In this document: positions 1 through 6,812 of the stretch, in pieces
How the letters are laid out: every line of letters begins with the position of its first letter
How positions within the stretch are numbered: position 1 is the stretch's first letter
Assembly: GCA_028280105.1 (NCBI GenBank)
Contig: JANQML010000217.1
Coordinates: 1 to 46,436 of the forward strand
Source: Desulfobacula sp.
Lineage (GTDB): Bacteria > Desulfobacterota > Desulfobacteria > Desulfobacterales > Desulfobacteraceae
DNA length: 46,436 nt
Direction: 5' to 3'
Program-made: the position numbers and the translations under genes
The notes under the pieces: model-generated
Told to the model about the DNA's origin: nothing
What the model saw: only the letters and a program-made list of their open reading frames with translations
Databases searched by the model: none

Positions 1-1
1 A

Positions 2-397
2 CCGTTGTGCGGGGCATGCAAAGAGGCCTGTTCCGTAAACATTGATCTGCCGCGGATGTTGCTGGCACTTCGGGCCAGGGTGGCGGACGGTGACCCGAAA
101 CGGGGCGTCAAGCCGGCCAGCAAATTGGAAAAATACCTGTTCCGGGTCTGGTCGATGATCATCAGAAACCGAAAAACCTATGATCTGGCATTAAAACTGG
201 GAGGACTAATTCAAAAAATCCTGCCCCGGCACAACGGGTTAATATCCAAACTGCCCTTTGGATTGAAAGGCTGGACACAGAGCCGGGATCTGGTTCCCAT
301 TGCACCGGCCTCTTTTTTAACCCAATACCGTCAGAGCCGGATGAAACAGCAAAAAATCGATTCGGACACACCAAAGGGATCAGGCAATGAACGATAA
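2..397 (+). CDS. lutB: LutB-type iron-sulfur lactate oxidation subunit, C-terminal part (5' end outside window)
   Basis: The reading frame is open from the window edge and ends at the TAA overlapping the start of the next gene. The visible part begins with a Pro-Leu-Cys-Gly-Ala-Cys-Lys-Glu-Ala-Cys motif, a 4Fe-4S ligand set as in the LutB/YkgF family, followed by the basic helical C-terminus of that family. LutB works with LutA and LutC in oxidation of L-lactate to pyruvate in the cytoplasm. The 11-bp overlap with the LUD-domain gene downstream (start 387) supports a lutBC operon. Only about 131 residues are seen, so the N-terminal LUD domain and the first cluster motif cannot be checked. The first methionine-type codon at position 5 is internal and not the real start. 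Confidence 0.85.
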   Translation, partial: PLCGACKEACSVNIDLPRMLLALRARVADGDPKRGVKPASKLEKYLFRVWSMIIRNRKTYDLALKLGGLIQKILPRHNGLISKLPFGLKGWTQSRDLVPIAPASFLTQYRQSRMKQQKIDSDTPKGSGNER

Positions 398-1139
398 TCA
401 GGATACCTTTATCAGCACGGTTCGCCAGGCCTTGGGAAAATCATCCCAATCACAGGCAGCAGATGTTTTCGAAAAAAGGCCCGATGATGCGGAACAATGG
501 CTGACTGAATATAAAAACAGAAGCCGGGCGGATCGTCATGCATTGCTTGACGCGTTTATGGTGCAGGCCGAACTGGCCCATATCACCGCCACCCCTGTCA
601 AAACCATATCCCAGGCGGCTGAAGGTATTCAAGAACTGGTTCACAACACCGCGCCTGAATGGGGCAGTGAAAAATCCGTCATCACCTGGAACCACCCGTT
701 AATCCGGCAATTGGATCTGAAACAGCGGTTGGAGCCGGAAGGGATTGATCTTTTTACCCCTTCTGTTGACGGCATACCGGACGAACGGCAGCGGCAGGAT
801 CATCGCCGCCAGTTGATCCGATCCTATATCGGCATCACATCTGCTGATTTTTGTGTTGCCCGGTCCGCCACCCTGGTGATGCGGACCCGGCCCGGCCAGC
901 CGCGGGCCGTCTCACTCGTGCCCTCCGTCCACGTAGCGGTGATCCGCCTGGATCAGGTGATAGATGATTTAAAAGAACTCTATTTCAGGCTCAGATGGGA
1001 TCCGGATGAACAGAAACTGGGGCTCACCAATTGCATGACCTTTATTTCAGGTCCCAGCAAAACCGGAGATATCGAGCTTGAGATGGTCTATGGTGCCCAT
1101 GGCCCCAGACAGGTTTATATCTTTGTCATCACCGGCTGA
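387..1139 (+). CDS. lutC: LutC/YkgG-type LUD-domain protein, lactate utilisation
   Basis: A 250-residue protein with the LUD fold of LutC/YkgG. The C-terminal half carries the family-typical run around residues 140-185 (TSADFCVARSATLVM, then PRAVSLVPSVHVAVI) and the ending GPSKTGDIE...GAHGPRQVYIFVI. LutC is one of three subunits that let cells oxidise L-lactate. Its ATG lies inside the 3' end of lutB and is preceded by AAGGGAT, so translation is probably coupled. Length fits the family. No iron-sulfur motif is expected or seen. Good match to family; the substrate is inferred from homology and operon context. Confidence 0.88.
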   Translation: MNDNQDTFISTVRQALGKSSQSQAADVFEKRPDDAEQWLTEYKNRSRADRHALLDAFMVQAELAHITATPVKTISQAAEGIQELVHNTAPEWGSEKSVITWNHPLIRQLDLKQRLEPEGIDLFTPSVDGIPDERQRQDHRRQLIRSYIGITSADFCVARSATLVMRTRPGQPRAVSLVPSVHVAVIRLDQVIDDLKELYFRLRWDPDEQKLGLTNCMTFISGPSKTGDIELEMVYGAHGPRQVYIFVITG

Positions 1140-1168
1140 TCCGGTCCACAACGGAACAGGAGCATACC

Positions 1169-2431
1169 ATGAAGTATCCTGAAATGTATTCGGTTCGACA
1201 GACCATAGAAACACCGGCTGTCGAAAATATCGGCCAAACCGTCACCACGGAGCTGGCCCGTCTCGGCCTTGCCGAACGGATCAAGCCCGGAGACCGCATT
1301 GCCGTGACCGCGGGCAGCCGGGGGATCAATCATATTGATCAGATACTCAAAAAGGTCATCGATGTTCTAAAAACCCTTCGTGCAGATCCGTTTATTGTAC
1401 CGGCCATGGGCAGTCACGGTGGGGGTACCGCCCAAGGCCAGGTCGACATTTTAAACAGCCTGAATATTTCCGAAACCAGCATGGGGGTACCGGTCCGGTC
1501 GTCAATGGCGGTTGTGGAAATCGGCACCTCTTCCAACGGGTTCCCGGTATTGGTTGATAAACACGCGGCTGAGGCCGACGGCATTGTCGTTATCAACCGC
1601 ATTAAACCCCATACGGAATTTGAAGGTCCCATTGAAAGCGGGCTGATGAAAATGATGGCCATCGGCCTGGGGAACCATGCCGGGTGTTTCCAGGTTCACC
1701 GGCAAACCGTTAATTACGGATACAGCACCGTTATTCCTGAAATCGGTTCCATGATCCTGGACCGGCTTCCCGTCCTCTTCGGCCTGGGAATTGTGGAAAA
1801 CCTTTATGATGAAACCGCCTCTATCCGGGCATGCCTGCCGGATCAATTCCATGAAACCGAATCCAGGCTTTTGAGCAAGGCTAAACAATACATGGCCCGT
1901 ATCCCCTTTGACGAGATCGATATCCTGATCGTGGATGAGATGGGCAAAAATATCAGCGGTACGGGCATGGATACCAACGTGATCGGCCGGATCATGTTTA
2001 TCGGTGAAAAAGAACCGGTTTCTCCGTCAATTACCCGGATCGTCGTTCTGGGTTTAACCCCGGAATCCCATGGAAACGCCGTTGGAATCGGTCTTGCCGA
2101 TTTAACCACCCGCCATGTGATCGACAGACTCGACACCCGCGCCCTGGCCACCAATGCCCTGGCCGCCATGACCCCGGAAAAGGCGAGAATTCCGGTGGGC
2201 CTTCCCACAGACCGTGACGCCGTGGATGCGGCTTTCCAGACTATCGGAGCCGTGGACCCGGCCCGGGCCCGGGTGATTCATATCAAAAATACCCTTGAAA
2301 TGGGGACGTTTCACGCCTCCCGCGCCTTTAAAGATGAGGTGGTTGCAAGAAAGGATCTCAAGCAAATCAATGCCCTAGGCCCGCTCTCTTTTGATGAGAC
2401 CGGCAGGCTTGCCGGCGTCTGTTTATATTAA
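1169..2431 (+). CDS. LarA/DUF2088-family protein (lactate racemase-like)
   Basis: A 420-residue protein of the DUF2088/LarA superfamily, whose founding member is the nickel-pincer lactate racemase. Recognisable parts are AMGSHGGGT near residue 80, VVINRIKPHTEFEGPIESG near 140-160 followed by LMKMMAIGLGNHAG, and DEMGKNISGTGMDTNVIGR near 255-270. A good ribosome site (AGGAG) lies 6 nt before the ATG, and the gene starts 29 bp after lutC, so it belongs to the lactate operon. Members of this superfamily act on different 2-hydroxy acids, so racemase or epimerase activity on lactate is inference. Its last 80 bp are repeated at 4220-4300, including a 40-bp exact copy, next to an AT-rich island. Confidence 0.75.
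   Translation: MKYPEMYSVRQTIETPAVENIGQTVTTELARLGLAERIKPGDRIAVTAGSRGINHIDQILKKVIDVLKTLRADPFIVPAMGSHGGGTAQGQVDILNSLNISETSMGVPVRSSMAVVEIGTSSNGFPVLVDKHAAEADGIVVINRIKPHTEFEGPIESGLMKMMAIGLGNHAGCFQVHRQTVNYGYSTVIPEIGSMILDRLPVLFGLGIVENLYDETASIRACLPDQFHETESRLLSKAKQYMARIPFDEIDILIVDEMGKNISGTGMDTNVIGRIMFIGEKEPVSPSITRIVVLGLTPESHGNAVGIGLADLTTRHVIDRLDTRALATNALAAMTPEKARIPVGLPTDRDAVDAAFQTIGAVDPARARVIHIKNTLEMGTFHASRAFKDEVVARKDLKQINALGPLSFDETGRLAGVCLY
2382..2421 (+). repeat. 40-bp exact direct repeat, copy 1 (inside 3' end of LarA-like gene)
   Basis: The stretch starting CGCTCTCTTTTGATGAGACC and ending GCCGGCGTCTG is identical to 4251-4290. Here it encodes the last codons of the intact LarA-like gene. The two copies bracket the AT-rich island that holds the methyltransferase gene. 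Confidence 0.9.
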
Positions 2432-2481
2432 TTGACACCGGGTTCCCCCACTTGAAAAACACAGGATAAGTACAAAATCAA

Positions 2482-2500
2482 ATCAGGTTTCCTGATCTTT
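2482..2500 (+). terminator. Weak candidate terminator after the lactate operon
   Basis: Six-bp arms ATCAGG and CCTGAT with a TTT loop, followed by CTTTCTT, lie 50 bp after the LarA-like stop codon. The stem is short and the T tract is broken, so this is only a candidate. Confidence 0.3.
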
Positions 2501-2698
2501 CTTCCATGTCTGCATTCTGCCCAACCGATATAAGGCTCTCAAGATTTACATTCCAATGTAGTGGACCGATCCAGCCCATGATCTTTATACTTTATAGAAG
2601 CCATACCTGTTTTTAACCCTACGCTTTATAAAAATTTTTAGCCCGAAAAGCGGTAAAGGCCGACTGAAAAAGTTATACGAACTACTACCGGTATAATA

Positions 2699-2728
2699 GT
2701 TCCAGGCTCAAAAGAAGCTGCCTGGAAC
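2699..2728. repeat. 9-bp inverted repeat in the AT-rich island
   Basis: Perfect arms GTTCCAGGC (2699-2707) and GCCTGGAAC (2720-2728) with a 12-nt spacer. They directly overlap a second dyad, GAACTA/TAGTTC (2679-2684/2697-2702) with palindromic TACCGGTA between. Function unknown. Confidence 0.6.
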
Positions 2729-3117
2729 ACCCCTTAAGAGGATTGCTGATCTCAAAAAATTTGTGATAGTAATATCGACTATAGGCCATCTTGGAGTGTA
2801 CTTTGGAACAGGTCTCTCGAAATCAGGCCTGCCCTAATCCGAAGAGCATGGAATATATGACAGACGAAATCCGAAATTCTAATCAGTTTTTTTATAATTA
2901 TACTTGCTTGGCCAAGTAGCAAGCGATATAAACCCCATAGTCAGAAAATTTTTTATCCTGCACTGTTCAACAACGTTTTATCAATAACCTCTCCATCCAG
3001 AACTAACGGTTAGGTTTTGCAGGAAAGTTGCATCTAATTAAAAATTGAAGTCTCATATATGCTGACCTATCTGATAAAACACTTTTAGTTGAGCATGATC
3101 CAATCCAAGGAGGAAAA

Positions 3118-4065
3118 ATGGGTTTTTACAATCTTGAGGAAATTGTAACTAATAAAAATTTTGATGAAGAATCGTACCTTATAGCTAACCCTGATGTAGC
3201 TGAAGCCGTAAGAAAAGGAACGATTAAATCAGGCTACAGGCATTTTCAATTTTTTGGGAAAAATGAAAAAAGAAAAATACGGTTTTCGCCATCTGTTATA
3301 TCAAAAGCTAAAAGAAAAAAGCTTGAAAAAATTAAACCAATACTTCGGCCTGATATGGAATACATCAAAACGTCAGTCTATTATGATTTTTTAAATGATG
3401 AATTACGTTCAAAATTCAAGGTTGTTGACACCGAGGCAATAAGTAGTAATGGATATGATTGTTACGGGATGAATCTTATTAATAACAATAAAAATGGATT
3501 GGTATTGGATTGCGGTGCAGGTAGAAGACCAGTGTATTTTGATAATGTTGTTAATTTCGAAATCGCCGATTATGACACAACAGATGTCCGTGGGGTTGGT
3601 GAAGTTCTTCCATTTATTGATGAATCTTTTGATGCCGTACTTTCCATAGCTGTCTTGGAACATGTAAAAGACCCCTTTTTGTGTGCAAGAGAAATTGCCA
3701 GGGTTTTAAAATCAGGTGGAAATCTCATGTGTTGTGTCCCATTTCTTCAACCACGTCATGGGTATCCTCACCATTACTATAATATGACAGGTCAAGGGTT
3801 AGAAAACCTATTCACAGATTTTCTAACAATTGATGAAATTACTGTATATGAAAGCATATATCCTATTTGGTCCCTTTCGTGGATTTTACGGAGTTGGGCA
3901 GCGGGTCTTCATGGAAAAACGAGGAAGAATTTTATGAAAATGAAAGTTTCCGATCTTGTTGGAAATGTTGATAGCTATTTGAATATGCCATTTGTTAAAG
4001 AACTATCAATGGAAAAAAATTTGGAACTTGCTAGTGCAACAGTTCTATTTGCACACAGACCATAA
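3118..4065 (+). CDS. SAM-dependent methyltransferase with an N-terminal surface-polysaccharide-type domain
   Basis: A 315-residue protein. Residues about 10-55 (FDEESYLIANPDVAEAVRKG, then SGYRHFQFFGKNEKR) match a short module often fused to glycosyltransferases and other cell-surface carbohydrate enzymes. Residues about 120-230 are a class I methyltransferase: LVLDCGAGRRP is motif I, EVLPFIDESFDAVLSIAVLEHV the downstream motif, then ARVLKSGGNLMCCVPF. The substrate is unknown. A strong AAGGAGG site lies 5 nt before the ATG. The gene is clearly more AT-rich than its neighbours and stands alone on an island between two copies of the LarA 3' end, which suggests horizontal acquisition. Confidence 0.75.
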   Translation: MGFYNLEEIVTNKNFDEESYLIANPDVAEAVRKGTIKSGYRHFQFFGKNEKRKIRFSPSVISKAKRKKLEKIKPILRPDMEYIKTSVYYDFLNDELRSKFKVVDTEAISSNGYDCYGMNLINNNKNGLVLDCGAGRRPVYFDNVVNFEIADYDTTDVRGVGEVLPFIDESFDAVLSIAVLEHVKDPFLCAREIARVLKSGGNLMCCVPFLQPRHGYPHHYYNMTGQGLENLFTDFLTIDEITVYESIYPIWSLSWILRSWAAGLHGKTRKNFMKMKVSDLVGNVDSYLNMPFVKELSMEKNLELASATVLFAHRP

Positions 4066-4170
4066 GGTCGTGCCAACAAGAATTCTCAGGCTATAACAAT
4101 CCACATCAAATTAACTGCGCAAGTGAGCTAAATTTTGATATGACGACTGTTCCCAAATGCTTCACCGCAA

Positions 4171-4218
4171 TCAACAGGTGCAATTTTTCCCGACGAAAGT
4201 GTTTCGGCCCGCGGTTTT
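4171..4218 (-). pseudogene. Remnant: 3' end of a GGDEF-type gene
   Basis: Read on the minus strand, this stretch encodes KTAGRNTFVGKNCTC followed by a stop. The intact diguanylate cyclase gene at 8447-9376 ends KAGGRNNVVGTDCTC and a stop, and the DNA is similar across the whole length and a few bases past the stop codon. The frame is cut at its upstream side where the LarA-like remnant begins. It is therefore the tail of a lost GGDEF gene joined to another gene tail. Confidence 0.6.
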
Positions 4219-4300
4219 GAAAGACCTCAAGCGGATCAACGCCCTCGGCACGCTCTCTTTTGATGAGACCGGCAGGCTTGCCGGCGTCTGCTTATCATAG
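4214..4300 (+). pseudogene. Remnant: 3' end of a second LarA/DUF2088-like gene
   Basis: In frame this encodes KDLKRINALGTLSF...GRLAGVCLS and a TAG stop, against KDLKQINALGPLSF...GRLAGVCLY in the intact gene at 1169-2431. Most base differences are at third codon positions, so the copy came from a gene that had been under protein selection, and the last 40 bp of shared sequence are identical. Nothing homologous is left upstream of about 4214, where the GGDEF tail begins on the other strand. Confidence 0.75.
4251..4290 (+). repeat. 40-bp exact direct repeat, copy 2
   Basis: Identical to 2382-2421. It lies in the LarA-like remnant at the right edge of the AT-rich island. The pair could mark an integration or recombination event; no integrase gene is present between the copies. 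Confidence 0.9.
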
Positions 4301-4384
4301 AACCGCCGTCCGTCTGCCCCGTTTCTCCATGTCTGATTTTTTCCAGCCGGCATACCGGTTTGTGAAGTACCCGGGCTGCAAACC

Positions 4385-4449
4385 GCCCGGAGAAAGCCTC
4401 CCGTCCCCGAGATTGGTAAACCCTCAACGGAGGCTTCGATTCTCCGGGC
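4385..4449 (-). terminator. Long GC-rich hairpin at the 3' end of the first small heat-shock operon
   Basis: Outer arms GCCCGGAGAA (4385-4394) and TTCTCCGGGC (4440-4449) pair over 10 bp, and inner arms AGCCTCC (4395-4401) and GGAGGCT (4429-4435) over 7 bp. It lies 10 bp beyond the stop codon of the last heat-shock gene. There is no T tract, so it may protect the mRNA 3' end rather than act as a classic terminator. Confidence 0.5.
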
Positions 4450-4459
4450 AGGATATGCC

Positions 4460-4846
4460 TTATGCGGTTTTTATCTCAATATGCCTGGGTTTGGCCATTT
4501 CAGATTTAGGCAGGTGGAGCCTTAATACGCCGTTTTTCAATTCAGCTTCGACTTTTTCAACATCAATGGTCTGGGGAACGGAAAAACTCCTTACATATTC
4601 TACATCTGAAAACTCTTCATATGTTGCCGCACCTTTTGTTTCAAATTTTCTGACACCGGTTATTGATAAGGTTCCGTTGTCAATATCAACCGAAATATCT
4701 TCTTTGACCACTCCGGGCATGTCGGCATGGAGAAGGATCTCATTTTCATTCTCATAAATATCCACTGCAGGGGTTGCTTCATACATTTCGCGTGTTTTCT
4801 CGATCTTTTTTTCATCCTGTTTTACGATTTCTTGTGACTTATCCAT
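4460..4846 (-). CDS. Hsp20/alpha-crystallin small heat-shock protein (pair 1, second gene)
   Basis: A 128-residue small heat-shock protein. The alpha-crystallin domain covers roughly residues 28-118: VDIYENENEILLHADMPGV, then DISVDIDNGTLSITG, and the family signature ELKNGVLRLHLPK. The C-terminus IEIKTA contains an I-x-I motif used in oligomer assembly. The charged N-terminus (DKSQEIVKQDEKKIEKTRE) is short. Such proteins hold unfolding proteins in the cytoplasm without using ATP. The start has a strong GGAGG site, and the gene follows 4880-5320 by 33 bp in one operon. It is about 70 percent identical by eye to the gene at 5745-6125, so the two pairs are duplicates. Confidence 0.93.
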   Translation of the reverse strand: MDKSQEIVKQDEKKIEKTREMYEATPAVDIYENENEILLHADMPGVVKEDISVDIDNGTLSITGVRKFETKGAATYEEFSDVEYVRSFSVPQTIDVEKVEAELKNGVLRLHLPKSEMAKPRHIEIKTA

Positions 4847-4879
4847 GGTAACCTCCTTTAATGGGATTTCTTCTAAAAT

Positions 4880-5320
4880 CTAACCGATGCTTATCTTTTT
4901 GGGTTTTGCCGCCTCGTGTTTGGGAAGTGTGAGATACAGCACGCCGTCTTTAAGTGTGGCTTCAACCTTTGTCGAGTCAACATCAGAAGGCAGTGTAAAA
5001 CTTCTGGAAAAAGATCCGATTCCTCTTTCGGTTTTATGGGTTTTATATCCGTCAGGTGCATTGGATCTTCTTTCACCGGTAATTTCAAGGTAGTTGCCCT
5101 GGATCTTTACATTCAAGTCATCTTTTTCAATTCCCGGGAGTTCAGCCCTGATTTCAAAATGGTCGCCGTGCTCATAGAGGTTTGTCCTGGGAGCGGCTTG
5201 TTCCAGTTCCCACCTGTAAGCGGATGGTCTTCCATAGTCGCCGTAAATGTTGTCCAGCTTCTTCTGAAGAAGATTCATGGTCCCGAACAATCTGTTGATG
5301 TCACTCATCCTTGTAAACAT
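4880..5320 (-). CDS. Hsp20/alpha-crystallin small heat-shock protein (pair 1, first gene)
   Basis: A 146-residue small heat-shock protein that opens with MFTRMSDINRLFGTMNLLQKK, nearly the same as its counterpart at 6181-6627. The alpha-crystallin domain runs from about residue 50 (TNLYEHGDHFEIRAELPGI) to 140, with LNVKIQGNYLEITGERR and the signature TLKDGVLYLTLPKHEAAKPKKISIG; ISIG is the terminal I-x-I motif. AAGGAGG lies just before the ATG. It is the first gene of the pair and is driven by the promoter at 5470-5497, which matches that of the periplasmic protease gene. The two members of the pair differ in N-terminus and could form mixed oligomers; that is inference. Confidence 0.93.
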   Translation of the reverse strand: MFTRMSDINRLFGTMNLLQKKLDNIYGDYGRPSAYRWELEQAAPRTNLYEHGDHFEIRAELPGIEKDDLNVKIQGNYLEITGERRSNAPDGYKTHKTERGIGSFSRSFTLPSDVDSTKVEATLKDGVLYLTLPKHEAAKPKKISIG

Positions 5321-5469
5321 AATTCTTCCTCCTTATGATACGATGTTTTTTAGGGTCGCTGCAGGAACCGGTTGGTATATTCGAATCGACATTCTCATGA
5401 AAGTTTAAGGCATCTCCAATCCTATTTACAAAACCTTTGCTCCCACAAAATCATCTCTGTTTTTGCCTA

Positions 5470-5497
5470 AATTAATTCCGGTTTTTTTCATGTCAAT
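5470..5497 (-). promoter_or_regulatory. Stress promoter of small heat-shock pair 1 (shared block, copy 1)
   Basis: On the minus strand TTGACA (5497-5492) is followed after 16 nt by TAATTT (5475-5470). The surrounding block of about 60 bp (roughly 5440-5503), with CCGGAATTAATTTAGGC and CAGAGATGATTTT, recurs almost identically before the HtrA-type protease gene (25984-26043). Neither a CIRCE repeat nor a clear sigma-32 consensus was seen. Confidence 0.7.
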
Positions 5498-5665
5498 AGT
5501 GTTCTATTATTTTTTATAAAAATTTAATTTCAGTAATTATTATCGATTTTTGAATTTGCTTTTTAAATTGAATATCAAGATTTTAGGCACATTTAACTTC
5601 GATCTGTTTCACATTGTTTCCGGGAATTCCCACTCTAATTGTCGTTGCTCTATTTTTGCCAAAGG

Positions 5666-5699
5666 CGGCTGCGGGAAGTTTAACGGGTTCCCGCAGCCG
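5666..5699 (-). terminator. Perfect 12-bp hairpin at the 3' end of small heat-shock pair 2
   Basis: Arms CGGCTGCGGGAA (5666-5677) and TTCCCGCAGCCG (5688-5699) with a 10-nt loop, 46 bp past the stop codon of the second pair. As at 4385-4449 there is no T tract. Both heat-shock pairs thus end in strong GC-rich hairpins. The rest of 5321-5744 holds the promoter of pair 1 and no gene. Confidence 0.55.
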
Positions 5700-5744
5700 T
5701 CAACGGGACAGATTGAGTGCCATACGAGTGGCGGTGTCCAGATC

Positions 5745-6125
5745 TTATGCCGCCTTTATTTCAATCATTTTGGGTTTGGCAGCTTCAGATTTAGGAAGAT
5801 GCAGTTTAAGCACACCATCTTTGAGTTCTGCATTCACCTTTTCAACATCAATACTCTGGGGCACTGAGAAAGTTCTGACATATTCAACATCAAAAAATTC
5901 CTCCCACGTGGAGACCCCCTTATTGTTAAACCGGCGTACACCGGAAAGGGAAAGGGTCCCGTTGTCGATATTGATTGAAACATCATCCTTTTTTACTCCG
6001 GGCATGTCTGCATGGAGAAGGATCTCATCTTCATTCTCATAGATATCAACCGAGGGAATGGCAGTCCTTAACTCTCTGGTCTTTTCGATTGTTTTTTCTT
6101 CTTTTTTGGCAATCTCTTTATTCAT
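5745..6125 (-). CDS. Hsp20/alpha-crystallin small heat-shock protein (pair 2, second gene)
   Basis: A 126-residue small heat-shock protein, the paralogue of 4460-4846. It has the same plan: charged N-terminus (NKEIAKKEEKTIEKTRE), alpha-crystallin domain from VDIYENEDEILLHADMPGV to ELKDGVLKLHLPKSEAAKPK, and a terminal IEIKAA with the I-x-I motif. AGGAGG precedes the ATG. It follows 6181-6627 by 55 bp in the same orientation and order as in pair 1, so the whole two-gene module was duplicated. Divergence between the copies is spread over the protein, which argues for an old duplication with both copies kept. Confidence 0.93.
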   Translation of the reverse strand: MNKEIAKKEEKTIEKTRELRTAIPSVDIYENEDEILLHADMPGVKKDDVSINIDNGTLSLSGVRRFNNKGVSTWEEFFDVEYVRTFSVPQSIDVEKVNAELKDGVLKLHLPKSEAAKPKMIEIKAA

Positions 6126-6180
6126 GATAACCTCCTGATCCGTTTTAAACCGTAACTTCTTTACACTGTAAACTCAGTGA

Positions 6181-6627
6181 CTAATTGATTGTAATCTGTC
6201 TGGGTTTGGCAGTATCCGACTTCGGCAGAGTCAGGTACAGGATGCCGTTCTCAAGCCGTGCATCTGCCTTATCGGCATCTAGCTCATCGGGCAGGGTAAA
6301 GCAGCGTGAAAAGGTGCTGCCGCCCCTTTCATTCCTGTGGACTTTATATCCATCCGGTGTGTCCACGGAACGGTTGCCGCTGATTTCAAGATAATTGCCC
6401 TGGATTTTGATATCCAGGTCTTCTCTGGCAATACCGGGCACCTCTGCCTGAACTTCAAAGCTGTCTCCATTTTCCATAAGATTGGTTCTAGGTGAATTGG
6501 AGGCCAGCCGGTATCCGGGACCTGAAATCCGGGAACGGTCATAGTCACTGAAAATTCTGTCCATTCTGTTTCGGAGCAGATCCATGGCGCCGAACATTCT
6601 GTTGATGTCACTCATTCTTGTAAACAT
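6181..6627 (-). CDS. Hsp20/alpha-crystallin small heat-shock protein (pair 2, first gene)
   Basis: A 148-residue small heat-shock protein, the paralogue of 4880-5320, starting MFTRMSDINRMFGAMDLLRNRM. The alpha-crystallin domain (TNLMENGDSFEVQAEVPGI, LDIKIQGNYLEISGNRS, RLENGILYLTLPK) is complete and the end ITIN gives the I-x-I motif. AAGGAG lies 8 nt before the ATG. The 5' untranslated region holds a 6-bp hairpin (GGGTTG/CAACCC at 6662-6682), and the promoter at 6702-6729 faces that of the divergent gene 6813-7412. Its promoter lacks most of the block seen before pair 1, so the two pairs may be induced differently. Confidence 0.93.
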   Translation of the reverse strand: MFTRMSDINRMFGAMDLLRNRMDRIFSDYDRSRISGPGYRLASNSPRTNLMENGDSFEVQAEVPGIAREDLDIKIQGNYLEISGNRSVDTPDGYKVHRNERGGSTFSRCFTLPDELDADKADARLENGILYLTLPKSDTAKPRQITIN

Positions 6628-6701
6628 AATTTCATCTCCTTCTTACCTGTTTTTAGTTGCGGGGTTGAGCTTTTTCCAACCCTGGATTTGATTTTGAAGC
6701 T

Positions 6702-6729
6702 AATGTAAATATAAAAAACTGCATGTCAA
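6702..6729 (-). promoter_or_regulatory. Promoter of small heat-shock pair 2
   Basis: On the minus strand TTGACA (6729-6724) is followed after 16 nt by TACATT (6707-6702). It shares the TATTGACAT core with the promoters at 5470-5497 and 25988-26015 but not the CCGGAATTAATTTAGGC block. Confidence 0.55.
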
Positions 6730-6758
6730 TAAAATTTTCATTATTATTTTCTTTTTTA

Positions 6759-6787
6759 TTGACATAGTAATGACACTGATTTATTTT
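6759..6787 (+). promoter_or_regulatory. Promoter of the ribbon-helix-helix-like gene
   Basis: TTGACA (6759-6764), a 17-nt spacer and TATTTT (6782-6787), then AGGAGG 6 nt before the ATG at 6813. It is divergent from the small heat-shock promoter about 30 bp away, so one regulator could control both. Confidence 0.6.
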
Positions 6788-6812
6788 TTTTATTAAAAAA
6801 AGGAGGCCCGAG

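Larger units (their letters stand above)
2432..3117. other. AT-rich non-coding stretch at the left of the methyltransferase island
   Basis: No open frame here looks like a gene. Base composition drops in GC just after the LarA-like stop codon. Visible structure: a short hairpin with arms ATCAGG and CCTGAT at 2482-2496 followed by CTTTCTT; a nested dyad GAACTA...TACCGGTA...TAGTTC at 2679-2702; and an inverted repeat GTTCCAGGC/GCCTGGAAC at 2699-2728. The stretch ends in a strong ribosome site for the methyltransferase gene. Confidence 0.6.

Noticed and set aside
4260-4757. Plus-strand frame covering the LarA remnant and running opposite the heat-shock gene
   Set aside because: Uses a different frame from the LarA remnant, and most of it is the mirror of the heat-shock gene.
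5341-5744. CIRCE operator or sigma-32 promoter before the heat-shock genes
   Set aside because: Neither the 9-bp CIRCE inverted repeat nor a CTTGAAA / CCCCAT pair was found; the promoters look like TTGACA-type with an extra conserved block.
5614-6042. Plus-strand open frame opposite the small heat-shock gene 5745-6125
   Set aside because: It mirrors the heat-shock coding frame, has no ribosome site, and the similar frame opposite 4460-4846 arises from the same cause.
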